Assembly (NCBI GenBank): GCA_023390395.1 | Contig: JAEWCY010000017.1 | Span: 1-17,989, forward strand | Direction of reading: 5' to 3' | Length of the DNA: 17,989 nt | Source: Pseudomonadota bacterium | Lineage (GTDB): Bacteria; Desulfobacterota; Desulfovibrionia; Desulfovibrionales; Desulfovibrionaceae | Part shown: one piece after another, positions 1 through 7,001 of the stretch | Layout of the letters: each line of letters starts with the position of its first letter | Position numbering within the stretch: the stretch's first letter is position 1 | Position numbers and translations under genes: made by a program | Notes under the pieces: model-generated | Told to the model about the DNA's origin: nothing | Databases searched by the model: none | The model's input: only the letters and a program-made list of their open reading frames with translations

Positions 1-781
1 TGCGCATGCCGGTGGGGGTCAGGAAGGTGCCGGCGGACAGCAGGCTGTCGGCGAAGGTCGAGTTGGGGCCGTAGGAGCCGGCGGTGAAGTAGTTGGCGCT
101 GCGGCCGGCCACGGCGATGGCGCCGTAGGGGGTGGCCTTGAAGCCCTCGACGGTGATGGGCAGGGCCAGGGTGTACAGGTCGAGCTCGTCGGCCTGCTGG
201 GTGGTGGTGGTGTCGAAGGTCCGGTTCTTGTCCAGCATGCGGGCGTAGGACGCGACGACGGACAGGGTGTCGGCGATCAACGGAGTGTTGATGACCAGGG
301 CGGCGGCGCGGTCGCCGCCGTAGATCACGGAGTCGGTGAAGAAGGCGTTGGCCGGCAGGGAGTAGTCCTGCAGGCCGGCGGTCACCTCGGTGCTGCAGTT
401 GGGAATCTTGAACTGCAGGAAGGCCTGGTAGACCTGGACGGCCGCGCTGGGGTTGGCGGCGGTGAAGGTGCCGTGGCCCCAGGTGTCCTCGACCTTGATG
501 CCCAGGCGGAACTTCACGGCCTCGTTGGCCACGAAGTCGGTGCGCAGGCGGAAGCGTTCCCAAATTTGGAAACGATCCTCGGTCTGCTTGCCGGCGCCGG
601 TGTAGGTCGGCGTATTGCTGTCCCAGGTGCCGGAGTTCCAGCCAGTGAAGTTCTGGTTGGCGTTGAAGGTGCCGTAGACGAAAGCGTCGCCGACCATCTT
701 GACTTCGGTGGCGGCGGACGCGCCAAGGGCCGAGCCCAAAAGCAGGGTGGCCGCAATGGCCAGAATGCCGAAACGTTTCAT
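1..781 (-). CDS. Outer-membrane porin, Desulfovibrio homotrimeric type (partial, 3' end outside window)
   Basis: About 260 residues are visible from the N terminus; the C-terminal part lies beyond base 1. The start at 779-781 follows a strong AAGGAGG Shine-Dalgarno sequence. Residues 1-24 form a Sec signal peptide: MKRF, a hydrophobic core, then an ASA-A cleavage site. The mature protein opens TEVKMVGDAFVYG and continues with alternating aromatic and polar stretches typical of beta-barrel strands, including FQIWERFRLRTDF and VKFRLGIKVEDTWGHG. I recognise these from the abundant outer-membrane porins of Desulfovibrio, which form trimeric channels for small hydrophilic solutes; family members usually run to roughly 450-500 residues. 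The gene has its own candidate promoter and a folded leader, so it is probably transcribed separately from recJ upstream. Substrate preference cannot be read from the sequence. The family call is fairly secure. Confidence 0.85.
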   Translation of the reverse strand, partial: MKRFGILAIAATLLLGSALGASAATEVKMVGDAFVYGTFNANQNFTGWNSGTWDSNTPTYTGAGKQTEDRFQIWERFRLRTDFVANEAVKFRLGIKVEDTWGHGTFTAANPSAAVQVYQAFLQFKIPNCSTEVTAGLQDYSLPANAFFTDSVIYGGDRAAALVINTPLIADTLSVVASYARMLDKNRTFDTTTTQQADELDLYTLALPITVEGFKATPYGAIAVAGRSANYFTAGSYGPNSTFADSLLSAGTFLTPTGMR

Positions 782-823
782 GAATCCTCCCTCCTTGACG
801 TGATCTGTTTCCCTTGCCGGACG

Positions 824-871
824 GCCGTCATGGAGGACTTTGGCTGGCGAAGCCAAGTTTACCATGACGGC
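824..871 (-). promoter_or_regulatory. Two-tier stem-loop in the porin 5' leader
   Basis: A perfect 10-bp inverted repeat pairs 824-833 (GCCGTCATGG) with 862-871 (CCATGACGGC). Nested inside it is a 6-bp stem, TTGGCT (840-845) with AGCCAA (851-856), around a 5-base loop. No U-run follows, so it is not a terminator. It lies 43-90 bases upstream of the porin ATG, at or near the predicted 5' end of the mRNA, which would suit a stabilising or regulatory leader structure. Confidence 0.55.
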
Positions 872-874
872 GCA

Positions 875-904
875 AAACTACGCGATTGTTACGAAATCGA
901 GCAA
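875..904 (-). promoter_or_regulatory. Candidate sigma-70 promoter of the porin gene
   Basis: On the minus strand a -35-like TTGCTC (899-904) and a -10-like TAGTTT (875-880) are separated by 18 bases, in a locally AT-rich stretch between the recJ stop and the porin start. Transcription would begin near 868, giving a leader of about 88 bases that starts with the stem-loop at 824-871. Both hexamers are imperfect, so the assignment is tentative. Confidence 0.4.
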
Positions 905-965
905 GGTGGGAGTCGGTATTAACGTACTGAAATTACTTGCCTAGAAATTACAGATTGGAAAATGT

Positions 966-2666
966 TCAGCAAAGGTCTTCCCGAACGTCGCGCAGGCGAA
1001 GCTCGATTTCGGGGATGCCGGAGAAATACGACATTTTTGGCGTATAAGCCACCCGCACCGCCCGGCCCTCCAGACGGTCGGCCACGGCGTCGGCCATGCG
1101 CCAGGCCTTGCCGCGAAGCGTCACGCCCGCGGCGGCGTCGCGCAGGGCCAGGGCCAGGTGGTTGTCGCCGAACACGCGCCGCGACGTCACGGACACGGGC
1201 GGCGAGGCGAAAAGCGGCTCCGGGTTGCCGCAGCCGAAGGGCTCGAGGAGCCCGAGCTCGCGCACCAGCGTGGCCGTGACCTCGCCGAAGGACAGCTCGC
1301 CGTCCAGGCGCAGGTTCGGCGGCGGCACCTCGGGCCCGATGGCCCGGGCCGCGGCCGCGTCGAAGGCGGCAGCCAGGGCGTCCAGGTTTTCCGGCGCGAG
1401 GGACAGGCCCGCCGCCTGGCGGTGACCGCCGAAGCCGTTTAACACCTCGGCGATTTCGCACAGGAGCCCATGCAGGTCGCAGTTCTCGATGGAGCGGCCC
1501 GAGCCCTTGAGCAGGCCCTTGGCCGGGTCGCTGGTGAGGATGAGGGTGGGGCGGTTTCGCCGCTCGGCCACGCGCGAGGCCACGATGCCGATGACCCCCT
1601 GGTGCCAGTGGGGGGCGAAAAGCGTCAGGCCGTAGCGGTCCGGGCGGGCCTCGGCCTGGGCCATGGCCTCGGCCAGGATGGCGTCCTCCTCGGCCCGACG
1701 GCGGGCGTTTTCGGCGTCGAGCTCGGCGGCCAGGGGCCGGGCCGTGTCCAGGTCCGGGGCCAGGAGCAGGGACAGGGCCGCGTCCGGCCGGCCCATGCGG
1801 CCGGCGGCGTTGATGCGCGGGGCCAGGCCGAAGGTCACCTGGGAGGCGGTGAGCGCCGCCTTGGGGTTGTGGTTGCAGACTTCCTTGAGGGCGTGGATGC
1901 CCGGGCGCGGCGCTTCGGCCAGGAGCAGCATGCCGTTTTTGGCCAGGATGCGGTTCTGGCCGCCAAGGGGCACCACGTCGGCCAGGGTGCCGAGCGCCAC
2001 CAGGTCGAGGAGGCGGCGCACGTCGGCCGGCTCGCCCGGGAGCAGCCGGTTGACGGCGGCGGCCAGGAAAAAGGCCACGCCCACGCCGGCCAGGTCCCAG
2101 CCCGGCCCCTCGGCCAGCTTGGGATCGACCACGGCGTCGGCCGGCGGCAGCTCGGGACCGGGCAGGTGGTGGTCGGTGACGATGACGGTCAGGCCCAGCT
2201 CCTTGGCCCGGGCCACCTCGGCCAGGCCGCCGATGCCGCAGTCCACGGTGACGAGGAGCTTCGCCCCGGCCGCGGCCAGTTCCTCGATGCCGGCCGTGTT
2301 GAGGCCGTAGCCCTCGGCGGCGCGCTCGGGCAGCCGCCACAGGGGGGCGTGGCCCCGGGAGCGCAGGAAATCGACCAGCAGGGCCGTGCCCGTGATGCCG
2401 TCCACGTCGTAGTCGCCCCACACGGCCACGGCGTCGCCGGCGCAAAGGGCGCGGGCGAGAAGCGCGGCGGCCTCGGGCAGGCCCGGGATGGCCGCCGGCG
2501 GCATGAGCCGGCGCAGGCCCGGGGACAGGTAGGCGTCCATGTCCTCGGCCGTGGTCAGGCCCCGGCGGAAAAGCAGGGCGGCGATGGCCGGGGAGATGCC
2601 GAGGGCCTCGGCCATGGCCAGGGACGGGGCGTCGCCGTTTGGCGGCAGGATCCAGTTCTTGCGCAA
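966..2666 (-). CDS. recJ: Single-stranded-DNA-specific exonuclease RecJ
   Basis: A 566-residue protein of normal RecJ length. RecJ degrades single-stranded DNA 5' to 3' in the cytoplasm during RecF-pathway recombination and mismatch and base-excision repair, using divalent metal ions. Visible motifs are DYDVDG (85-90), VDCGIG (141-146) and the DHH triad (165-167) of the phosphoesterase domain, then GTLADVVPL (226-234) and RINAAGRMG (284-292). GGHRQAAG (413-420) marks the DHHA1 nucleic-acid-binding domain. The start is a TTG codon at 2664-2666 preceded by CCGGAG; no in-frame ATG fits better, so rare-start translation is likely. A 163-base gap separates it from the HDOD gene upstream, with neither a clear promoter nor a clear terminator, so it may be the last gene of the 8308-2830 cluster or transcribed alone. 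Identity is secure; the start is less so. Confidence 0.95.
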   Translation of the reverse strand: MRKNWILPPNGDAPSLAMAEALGISPAIAALLFRRGLTTAEDMDAYLSPGLRRLMPPAAIPGLPEAAALLARALCAGDAVAVWGDYDVDGITGTALLVDFLRSRGHAPLWRLPERAAEGYGLNTAGIEELAAAGAKLLVTVDCGIGGLAEVARAKELGLTVIVTDHHLPGPELPPADAVVDPKLAEGPGWDLAGVGVAFFLAAAVNRLLPGEPADVRRLLDLVALGTLADVVPLGGQNRILAKNGMLLLAEAPRPGIHALKEVCNHNPKAALTASQVTFGLAPRINAAGRMGRPDAALSLLLAPDLDTARPLAAELDAENARRRAEEDAILAEAMAQAEARPDRYGLTLFAPHWHQGVIGIVASRVAERRNRPTLILTSDPAKGLLKGSGRSIENCDLHGLLCEIAEVLNGFGGHRQAAGLSLAPENLDALAAAFDAAAARAIGPEVPPPNLRLDGELSFGEVTATLVRELGLLEPFGCGNPEPLFASPPVSVTSRRVFGDNHLALALRDAAAGVTLRGKAWRMADAVADRLEGRAVRVAYTPKMSYFSGIPEIELRLRDVREDLC

Positions 2667-2829
2667 GGGGGAACTCCGGATAAAGCGCCATGATGCCCCG
2701 GCGGGACGGGCAAGGCAAGCCCGGCCGCCTGCCGCCTCGCTGGTGAGAATGCGTCGGCGAAGTCGAGCTATGGCAAGTATTCCGGACTGTCGACTGGGCG
2801 CGGCGGCGGGGCTGCGCCAGGGCGGGGGC

Positions 2830-3690
2830 TCAGGCCAGGGCGGCGGCCAGGGCGGCGACGTCGCGGGCGGCCAGGGCCGTTTCCACGCATTCCCTGGCCG
2901 CGGCCAGGGACAGGCCCAGGTCGGCGGCCAGGCCGGGGTCCGGAGCGATGCCGGGCTGGGGCGTGGCCGTCGCCTCCCGGGCCAGGGCGTCGGCCAGGCC
3001 GAGCAGGGCGCAGGGCAGGGGGCGCTCGGGCGCGGCCGTGGGCGCGTGGTGCCAGTTGACGGGTTCGGTCAGGGCCTCGGGCAGGTTCCAGGAGCGAAGC
3101 ACCATGCCGCCGATGAGGCCGTGGTCCAGGCCCCAGTGGCGCTCCTCGGCCTCGTGCCAGGGGATGGCCTCGGCCGCGGCCAGGGCGGCCTGGGTCCGCC
3201 AGTCCTCGGGCCGGTACAGGGCCGTGAGCAGCTTGCCGAGGTCATGGAGCAGGCCGGCGGTGAAGGCGTCGTCGGGGTCCATGGCCGCGCTGGTCCGGGC
3301 CAGGGCCCGGGCCGCGCCGGCCACGGCCAGCTGGTGGTCGAGGTAGGGGGCGAAGGCGAAGCCCTCGGGCAGGGGCCGGGCGTCGAGCAGGCCGCGCATG
3401 CCCAGGGCCAGCACCAGGGAGCGCACCTCGCGAAGCCCGAGCACGGCCACGGCCCGACCCACCGTGGCCACCTGGGCCTGGAGCCCGTAATAGGCGGAAT
3501 TGGCCATGGCCAGAAGGCGGGCGGAAAGCCCCTGGTCCTCGGCCACGGCGGCGGCGATGGCGCCCAGCGGCGAGAGTCCGTCCTCGCCGGTGAGCGTGAA
3601 GAGCCGGGAAAGCAGGTCCGGGGAATAGGGCAGGTCGTTTTTGACCGACGGCAATTCGAGCAGGAAGCGCTGGCCGCGTTCCTGGGTCAT
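2830..3690 (-). CDS. HDOD-domain protein
   Basis: 286 residues, almost entirely one HDOD domain, an HD-like fold without assured catalysis that is common in bacterial signalling proteins. Visible landmarks are ANSAYYG (63-69), a V-x-R-A-V-A-x-L-G-L-R-E-V-R segment (77-90) and AFTAGLLHDLGKLL (142-155), with the HD pair at 149-150. No receiver, GGDEF or EAL domain is attached, and there is no signal peptide or membrane helix, so it is a stand-alone cytoplasmic regulator. Its ATG overlaps the TGA of the TPR gene by 4 bases (3687-3690), indicating translational coupling. HDOD proteins elsewhere act in chemotaxis, c-di-GMP or DNA-damage signalling; which applies here cannot be told. Confidence 0.88.
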   Translation of the reverse strand: MTQERGQRFLLELPSVKNDLPYSPDLLSRLFTLTGEDGLSPLGAIAAAVAEDQGLSARLLAMANSAYYGLQAQVATVGRAVAVLGLREVRSLVLALGMRGLLDARPLPEGFAFAPYLDHQLAVAGAARALARTSAAMDPDDAFTAGLLHDLGKLLTALYRPEDWRTQAALAAAEAIPWHEAEERHWGLDHGLIGGMVLRSWNLPEALTEPVNWHHAPTAAPERPLPCALLGLADALAREATATPQPGIAPDPGLAADLGLSLAAARECVETALAARDVAALAAALA

Positions 3691-4562
3691 GAGGGCTGCT
3701 CTTCCTCCCCCTTGTCGGGCGCGTCGGCGGCGGTTGCGGCCTGGGGCGGGGGCAAGGACGGCCCCTTGGCCAGGCCCTTCTCCTCCAGATAGGCGGCGAA
3801 ACGTCGGGATTCGGCGTGGTTGGGATTGAGCGCCAGGGCCTTTTGCAGGTACTCCATGGTCCTGGCGTAGTCCTTCTTGTCGAAAAAGGCCCGGGCGATG
3901 TTGAACATCAGGTGATCGTCGCGCACGGCAAGGTTCTCGGCCCGCTGATAATAGTCCAGGGCCTGGTCGAGCATCCTGTTCTTGCGCAGGTTCATGCCGA
4001 ATTCGTTGAAAAGATGCTTGTGCTCCTTGTCGAAGGAGGCGTCGAGGCGCACCAGGCGCTGGAAGATGTCGTCGGCCTTGTTGGCTTCGCCCCGGTCCAG
4101 GTAGGTGAGGCCCAGGCCGAAGTTGGCCCGGATGTTCTCCTCGTCCACGGCCAGCGCCTGGCCGAATTCCAGCTCGGCGCTGAAGATCTCGCCCTTTTCG
4201 CGGTGCTTTTCGCCCTTCTGGATGACCATGTTGAGCTCGCGCAGGCGCGGATAGACCGTGGTGACGTAGAACTCCGGTTCCGGGGAGAACTTCTCCAGCA
4301 GCTCCTCCAGGTTGATGCGGCGCTTGGGGCCGGAGGGCACGTAGTTCTTGTTGAGGGGCTGGATCTCCAGGACGTGCTCGGCGTCCTCCTCCACGAACCA
4401 GTACATCTTCTGGATGGTGCGCCGGGTCGTGGTGCCGGTGCCCACCTTCTGGATGGCCTGGGTGGAGAAGATGCCCTTGATGCGCTCACGCTTGGCGCCG
4501 GCTTCCTCGTCGGACCTGGCCGCGGATTGACGCGGGGCGTTGCTGTCCTGATCGTGGCTCAT
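3687..4562 (-). CDS. Tetratricopeptide-repeat protein
   Basis: 291 residues from the chosen ATG (4560-4562), which has AAGGGA 5 bases upstream. An in-frame GTG at 4595 would add 11 residues but has no ribosome site. The N-terminal ~30 residues are polar and probably disordered. A conserved non-TPR block follows, with TTTRRTIQKMYWFVEED and EPEFYVTTVYPRLRELN. From about residue 140 onwards there are three to four TPR units, recognisable by repeats such as ANFGLGLTYLDRGEANKADDIF, ALDYYQRAENL and TMEYLQKALALNPNHAE. No signal peptide or membrane helix is seen, so it should be a cytoplasmic protein-protein interaction scaffold. It lies between gmk and the HDOD gene and overlaps the latter by 4 bases; the two products may work together. 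The partner is unknown. I recall a similar protein in other Desulfovibrio genomes. Confidence 0.85.
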   Translation of the reverse strand: MSHDQDSNAPRQSAARSDEEAGAKRERIKGIFSTQAIQKVGTGTTTRRTIQKMYWFVEEDAEHVLEIQPLNKNYVPSGPKRRINLEELLEKFSPEPEFYVTTVYPRLRELNMVIQKGEKHREKGEIFSAELEFGQALAVDEENIRANFGLGLTYLDRGEANKADDIFQRLVRLDASFDKEHKHLFNEFGMNLRKNRMLDQALDYYQRAENLAVRDDHLMFNIARAFFDKKDYARTMEYLQKALALNPNHAESRRFAAYLEEKGLAKGPSLPPPQAATAADAPDKGEEEQPS

Positions 4563-4575
4563 GGAATCCCTTGCC

Positions 4576-4594
4576 TGGAAAATCCTTTTTTCCA
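4576..4594 (-). repeat. Small inverted repeat upstream of the TPR gene
   Basis: TGGAAAA (4576-4582) and TTTTCCA (4588-4594) form a perfect 7-bp inverted repeat around 5 bases in the 87-base gap between gmk and the TPR gene. It ends 4 bases before the TPR ribosome-binding site, where folding of the mRNA could affect translation. It is AT-rich against a GC-rich background. A function is only a guess. Confidence 0.35.
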
Positions 4595-4649
4595 CAATAG
4601 CCGCAAACCACGAAACGGGTCAACGCCTCCCGCGACGCGGCCCGAGCCT

Positions 4650-5279
4650 TCAAATGGCCGCCTCCCACTGGGCGAGAAGCTCGGGCAGCAGGCGGGGATG
4701 GCGGCAGGGCCGGCGGCGCTCGGCCATGTACACGGCCCGCAGGTCGGCGTAGGCGCTCTCCAGGTCGGCGTTCTCCAGCCAGTAGTCGAACAGCGGCGCG
4801 TCGGCGAGTTCCTTGGGCGCGGCGGCGAGCCGCCTGGCCACCACCTCGGGCGAGTCCGTGCCACGCGCCGACAGCCGCCGCGACAGCTCGGCCCGGGACG
4901 GCGGCAGGATGAACACGTAGGCCCCGGCCCCGAGGCTTTGGCGCAGTTGGGCCGCGCCCTGGACGTCGATGTCGAAGAGCACGTCGCGCCCGGCGGCCAG
5001 GGCGGCGCGCACCGGCTCAAGCGGCGTGCCGTAGAAGTTGCCGTGCACCTCGGCCCACTCGGCCAGCTTGCCGCCCTCGCGCCAGTCGAGAAACGTCTCC
5101 CGGTCCAGGAAGTGGTAGTCCACCCCGTCGAGCTCGCCGTGGCGGGGGGCGCGGGTGGTGGCGGACACGGAAAAGGAGAGATTGGGGAATTCGGCGCACA
5201 GGCGCCTGACCAGCGTCGATTTGCCCGTTCCGGACGGGGCGCACACGACGAGAAACAGTCCCAGGCGATCAGCCGGCAT
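4650..5279 (-). CDS. gmk: Guanylate kinase
   Basis: 209 residues, the normal size. The enzyme transfers phosphate from ATP to GMP, giving GDP for GTP and dGTP synthesis in the cytoplasm. Seen in order: the P-loop PSGTGKST (15-22), the GMP-binding segment SATTRAPRHGE (39-49) followed by DGVDYHFL (51-58), GNFYGT (80-85) and DIDVQGA (103-109). All expected substrate-binding positions are present. The ATG at 5277-5279 has GGAGGAGG 5 bases upstream and overlaps the end of the remA-like gene by 11 bases, so the two are translationally coupled. The order yicC-remA-gmk is also conserved in Firmicutes (established knowledge). Confidence 0.97.
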   Translation of the reverse strand: MPADRLGLFLVVCAPSGTGKSTLVRRLCAEFPNLSFSVSATTRAPRHGELDGVDYHFLDRETFLDWREGGKLAEWAEVHGNFYGTPLEPVRAALAAGRDVLFDIDVQGAAQLRQSLGAGAYVFILPPSRAELSRRLSARGTDSPEVVARRLAAAPKELADAPLFDYWLENADLESAYADLRAVYMAERRRPCRHPRLLPELLAQWEAAI

Positions 5280-5529
5280 GGTCGTCCTCCTCCACGGCGA
5301 AGCGGGCGCTTAGGGTCTCGGCCTGGATGCCCGACAGGATCACGTGGTTGGAATCGGTGATGATGATGGAGCGGGTCTTGCGGCCCTGGGTCGCGTCCAC
5401 GAGCCGCCGGTCGTTTCTGGCTTCCTCGCGCAGGCGGCGCATGGGCGAGGAGGCCGGGTTGACGATGGCCGTGACCCGGGCGGCGGCCACGTAGTTGCCG
5501 AAGCCGATGTTGAGCAGTGCCTGGCGCAT
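5269..5529 (-). CDS. remA: RemA-like DNA-binding regulator (DUF370)
   Basis: 86 residues with the family signature throughout: LLNIGFGNYVAAARVTAIV at the N terminus, SSPMRRLREEARNDRRLVDAT in the middle, and GRKTRSIIITDSNHVILSGIQAETL near the C terminus. In Bacillus, RemA is an oligomeric DNA-binding protein that activates biofilm-matrix and osmoprotection genes; its role in sulfate reducers is not established. Here it sits between yicC and gmk, 27 bases after yicC, with AAGGA-AGGGA upstream of its ATG, and it overlaps gmk by 11 bases. The symbol rests on family membership and position, not on demonstrated equivalence. Confidence 0.87.
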   Translation of the reverse strand: MRQALLNIGFGNYVAAARVTAIVNPASSPMRRLREEARNDRRLVDATQGRKTRSIIITDSNHVILSGIQAETLSARFAVEEDDHAG

Positions 5530-5556
5530 GGTCCCTTCCTTGGCGGCCGACCGCGG

Positions 5557-6438
5557 CTACTCCAGATTCTGCACCTGTTCGCGGCATTTTTCCAGTTCGG
5601 CCTTGAAGTCCACGACCAGGCGGCTGATGTCCAGGTTCTGGGCCTTGTTGCCGCAGGTGTTGATCTCGCGGAAGGCTTCCTGGACCAGGAAATCGAGCTT
5701 CTTGCCGATCTCGCCGCCCTGGCGCAGCAGCGCCTCCAGGCGTTCGAGGTGGCCGGCGAGTCGGGTCAGCTCCTCGGACACGTCGAGCTTGTCGGCCAGG
5801 ATCGCCGTCTCCTGGAGCAGGCGGTCCTGGGCCGGCTCGATGCCGGCCTTTTCCAGCACCTGGGCGATGCGGGCGGCCAACTGCTCCATCTTTTCCGCCT
5901 TGACCGCGGGCGCGGCCGCGAAGATGGCCTCGCGCCAGCCGGAAAGCGTGGCCAGCCGGGCCAGCAGGTCGTCGGCCAGGGCGCGGCCCTCGCGGGCGCG
6001 GGCGTCGTTGAAGTCGGTCAGCGCCAGGCGAAGGCCCTGGCTCAAGGATTCGAAGAGCGTGGGGTCGGGTTCCACGGCCTCCTCGCTCCACAGGTGTGAA
6101 AGCCCGAGCAGCCGGTTGAGGTCCGGGGCGAAGGCCAGGCCGCGGGCCCGGGCCAGGGCGTCCAGCTCGTCGAGCATGGCCCCGGCCAGGCCGGCGTCCA
6201 GGGTGGCCTTCCACATGTCCGCGCGCTTGGGCGTGAATTCCAGGTGGACTTCCAGGCGGCCGCGCGCCACCTGCTCGCGCACGACCCGTTCCAGGGCGGC
6301 TTCGCTGGGGCGCAGGAACAGGGGCAGACGCCACTTGAGGTCGAGAAAACGGCTGTTGACGCCGCGCACTTCCCAGACCTGCGTGTAGGCGTCGGTCTCG
6401 ACGAGGCTCTTGCCGAATCCGGTCATGCTCTTGGGCAT
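5557..6438 (-). CDS. yicC: YicC-family endoribonuclease
   Basis: 293 residues, the usual length. The N terminus carries the hallmark SMTGFGKS (residues 4-11) and EVRGVNSRFLDLKWRLP, the YicC-like N domain. The C terminus is the DUF1732 domain, ending GKKLDFLVQEAFREINTCG and then NKAQNLDISRLVVDFKAELE. YicC of E. coli is known to affect small-RNA stability and has been described as an endoribonuclease; action on RNA in the cytoplasm is therefore expected. The ATG follows GCAAGGAGC and overlaps the end of the DUF4416 gene by 16 bases. Downstream come remA-like and gmk, the conserved neighbours of yicC in many bacteria. Confidence 0.93.
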   Translation of the reverse strand: MPKSMTGFGKSLVETDAYTQVWEVRGVNSRFLDLKWRLPLFLRPSEAALERVVREQVARGRLEVHLEFTPKRADMWKATLDAGLAGAMLDELDALARARGLAFAPDLNRLLGLSHLWSEEAVEPDPTLFESLSQGLRLALTDFNDARAREGRALADDLLARLATLSGWREAIFAAAPAVKAEKMEQLAARIAQVLEKAGIEPAQDRLLQETAILADKLDVSEELTRLAGHLERLEALLRQGGEIGKKLDFLVQEAFREINTCGNKAQNLDISRLVVDFKAELEKCREQVQNLE

Positions 6439-7001
6439 GGGGGCTCCTTGCGGGAATGTGTGGGGGACGCGGCCTCCCGGAGGTCCCGTCGGTAACGGCG
6501 GCGGATGTCGCTTAAGATGTCCTGCATGTCCGGGGAGGCGTAGTCGGGAAACGTCCAGGGCAGGGTTTGCCAGGAGCCGGCCTGAAACACAAGGGTCAGG
6601 TCGGCGAAAATGCCGTCCCCCAGGTAGACGCGGTGGGTGAAGTTCTTGCCCGTGGCCAGGACGAGGCGCTCCTGGGTGAGAAGGCCCGGGTCGAGGTTGA
6701 CGCGGCGGCGGCCGTCGTCGCGGGCCAGCTCCTTTTCCAGGGCGTTGGCGAAGAGCTTGGCCTCCCTGAGCGCGCCCTGGGGCACCAGGCGGGCGAAGGC
6801 CAGCACGCGGCGGGAAAGCGGCCTGCCGAGCTCGGCGTCGTAGTAGCCGGTGTGGCTGAAGGCCTGGGCCGGGAAGGCGACCTCGGCCGGGCCGAAGCGC
6901 GACTCCAGCGCCGCCACGACCCGGGGCCAGACCTCGGGCAGCACGGCCGAAAGCGCCGAGCAGACGAGCTTGGCCGGCAGGGGTTCGCGGGGCTCGCTCA
7001 C
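6423..7001 (-). CDS. DUF4416 family protein, function unknown
   Basis: 192 residues from a GTG start (6999-7001) that overlaps the mtaB stop in a GTGA arrangement; there is no better in-frame start. The sequence opens SEPREPLPAKLVCSALSAV, then includes FGPAEVAFPAQAFSHTGYY followed by DAELG, RRVNLDPGLLTQERLVLATG and KNFTHRVYLGDGIFADLTLV, and ends in a basic tail. These fit what I remember of DUF4416, found mainly in sulfate reducers and other deltaproteobacteria. The Asp-Pro-Gly-Leu-Leu and His-Arg-Val-Tyr-Leu-Gly-Asp-Gly motifs are the likely functional core, but no activity is known. It has no signal peptide or membrane helix. Overlaps with mtaB and yicC suggest coupled expression, perhaps with RNA metabolism. 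Confidence 0.8.
   Translation of the reverse strand: MSEPREPLPAKLVCSALSAVLPEVWPRVVAALESRFGPAEVAFPAQAFSHTGYYDAELGRPLSRRVLAFARLVPQGALREAKLFANALEKELARDDGRRRVNLDPGLLTQERLVLATGKNFTHRVYLGDGIFADLTLVFQAGSWQTLPWTFPDYASPDMQDILSDIRRRYRRDLREAASPTHSRKEPPCPRA

Noticed and set aside
919..2718. A long alternative minus-strand frame overlapping recJ
   Set aside because: The recJ frame carries every RecJ motif, while this one is an Arg/Pro/Gly-rich out-of-frame translation.
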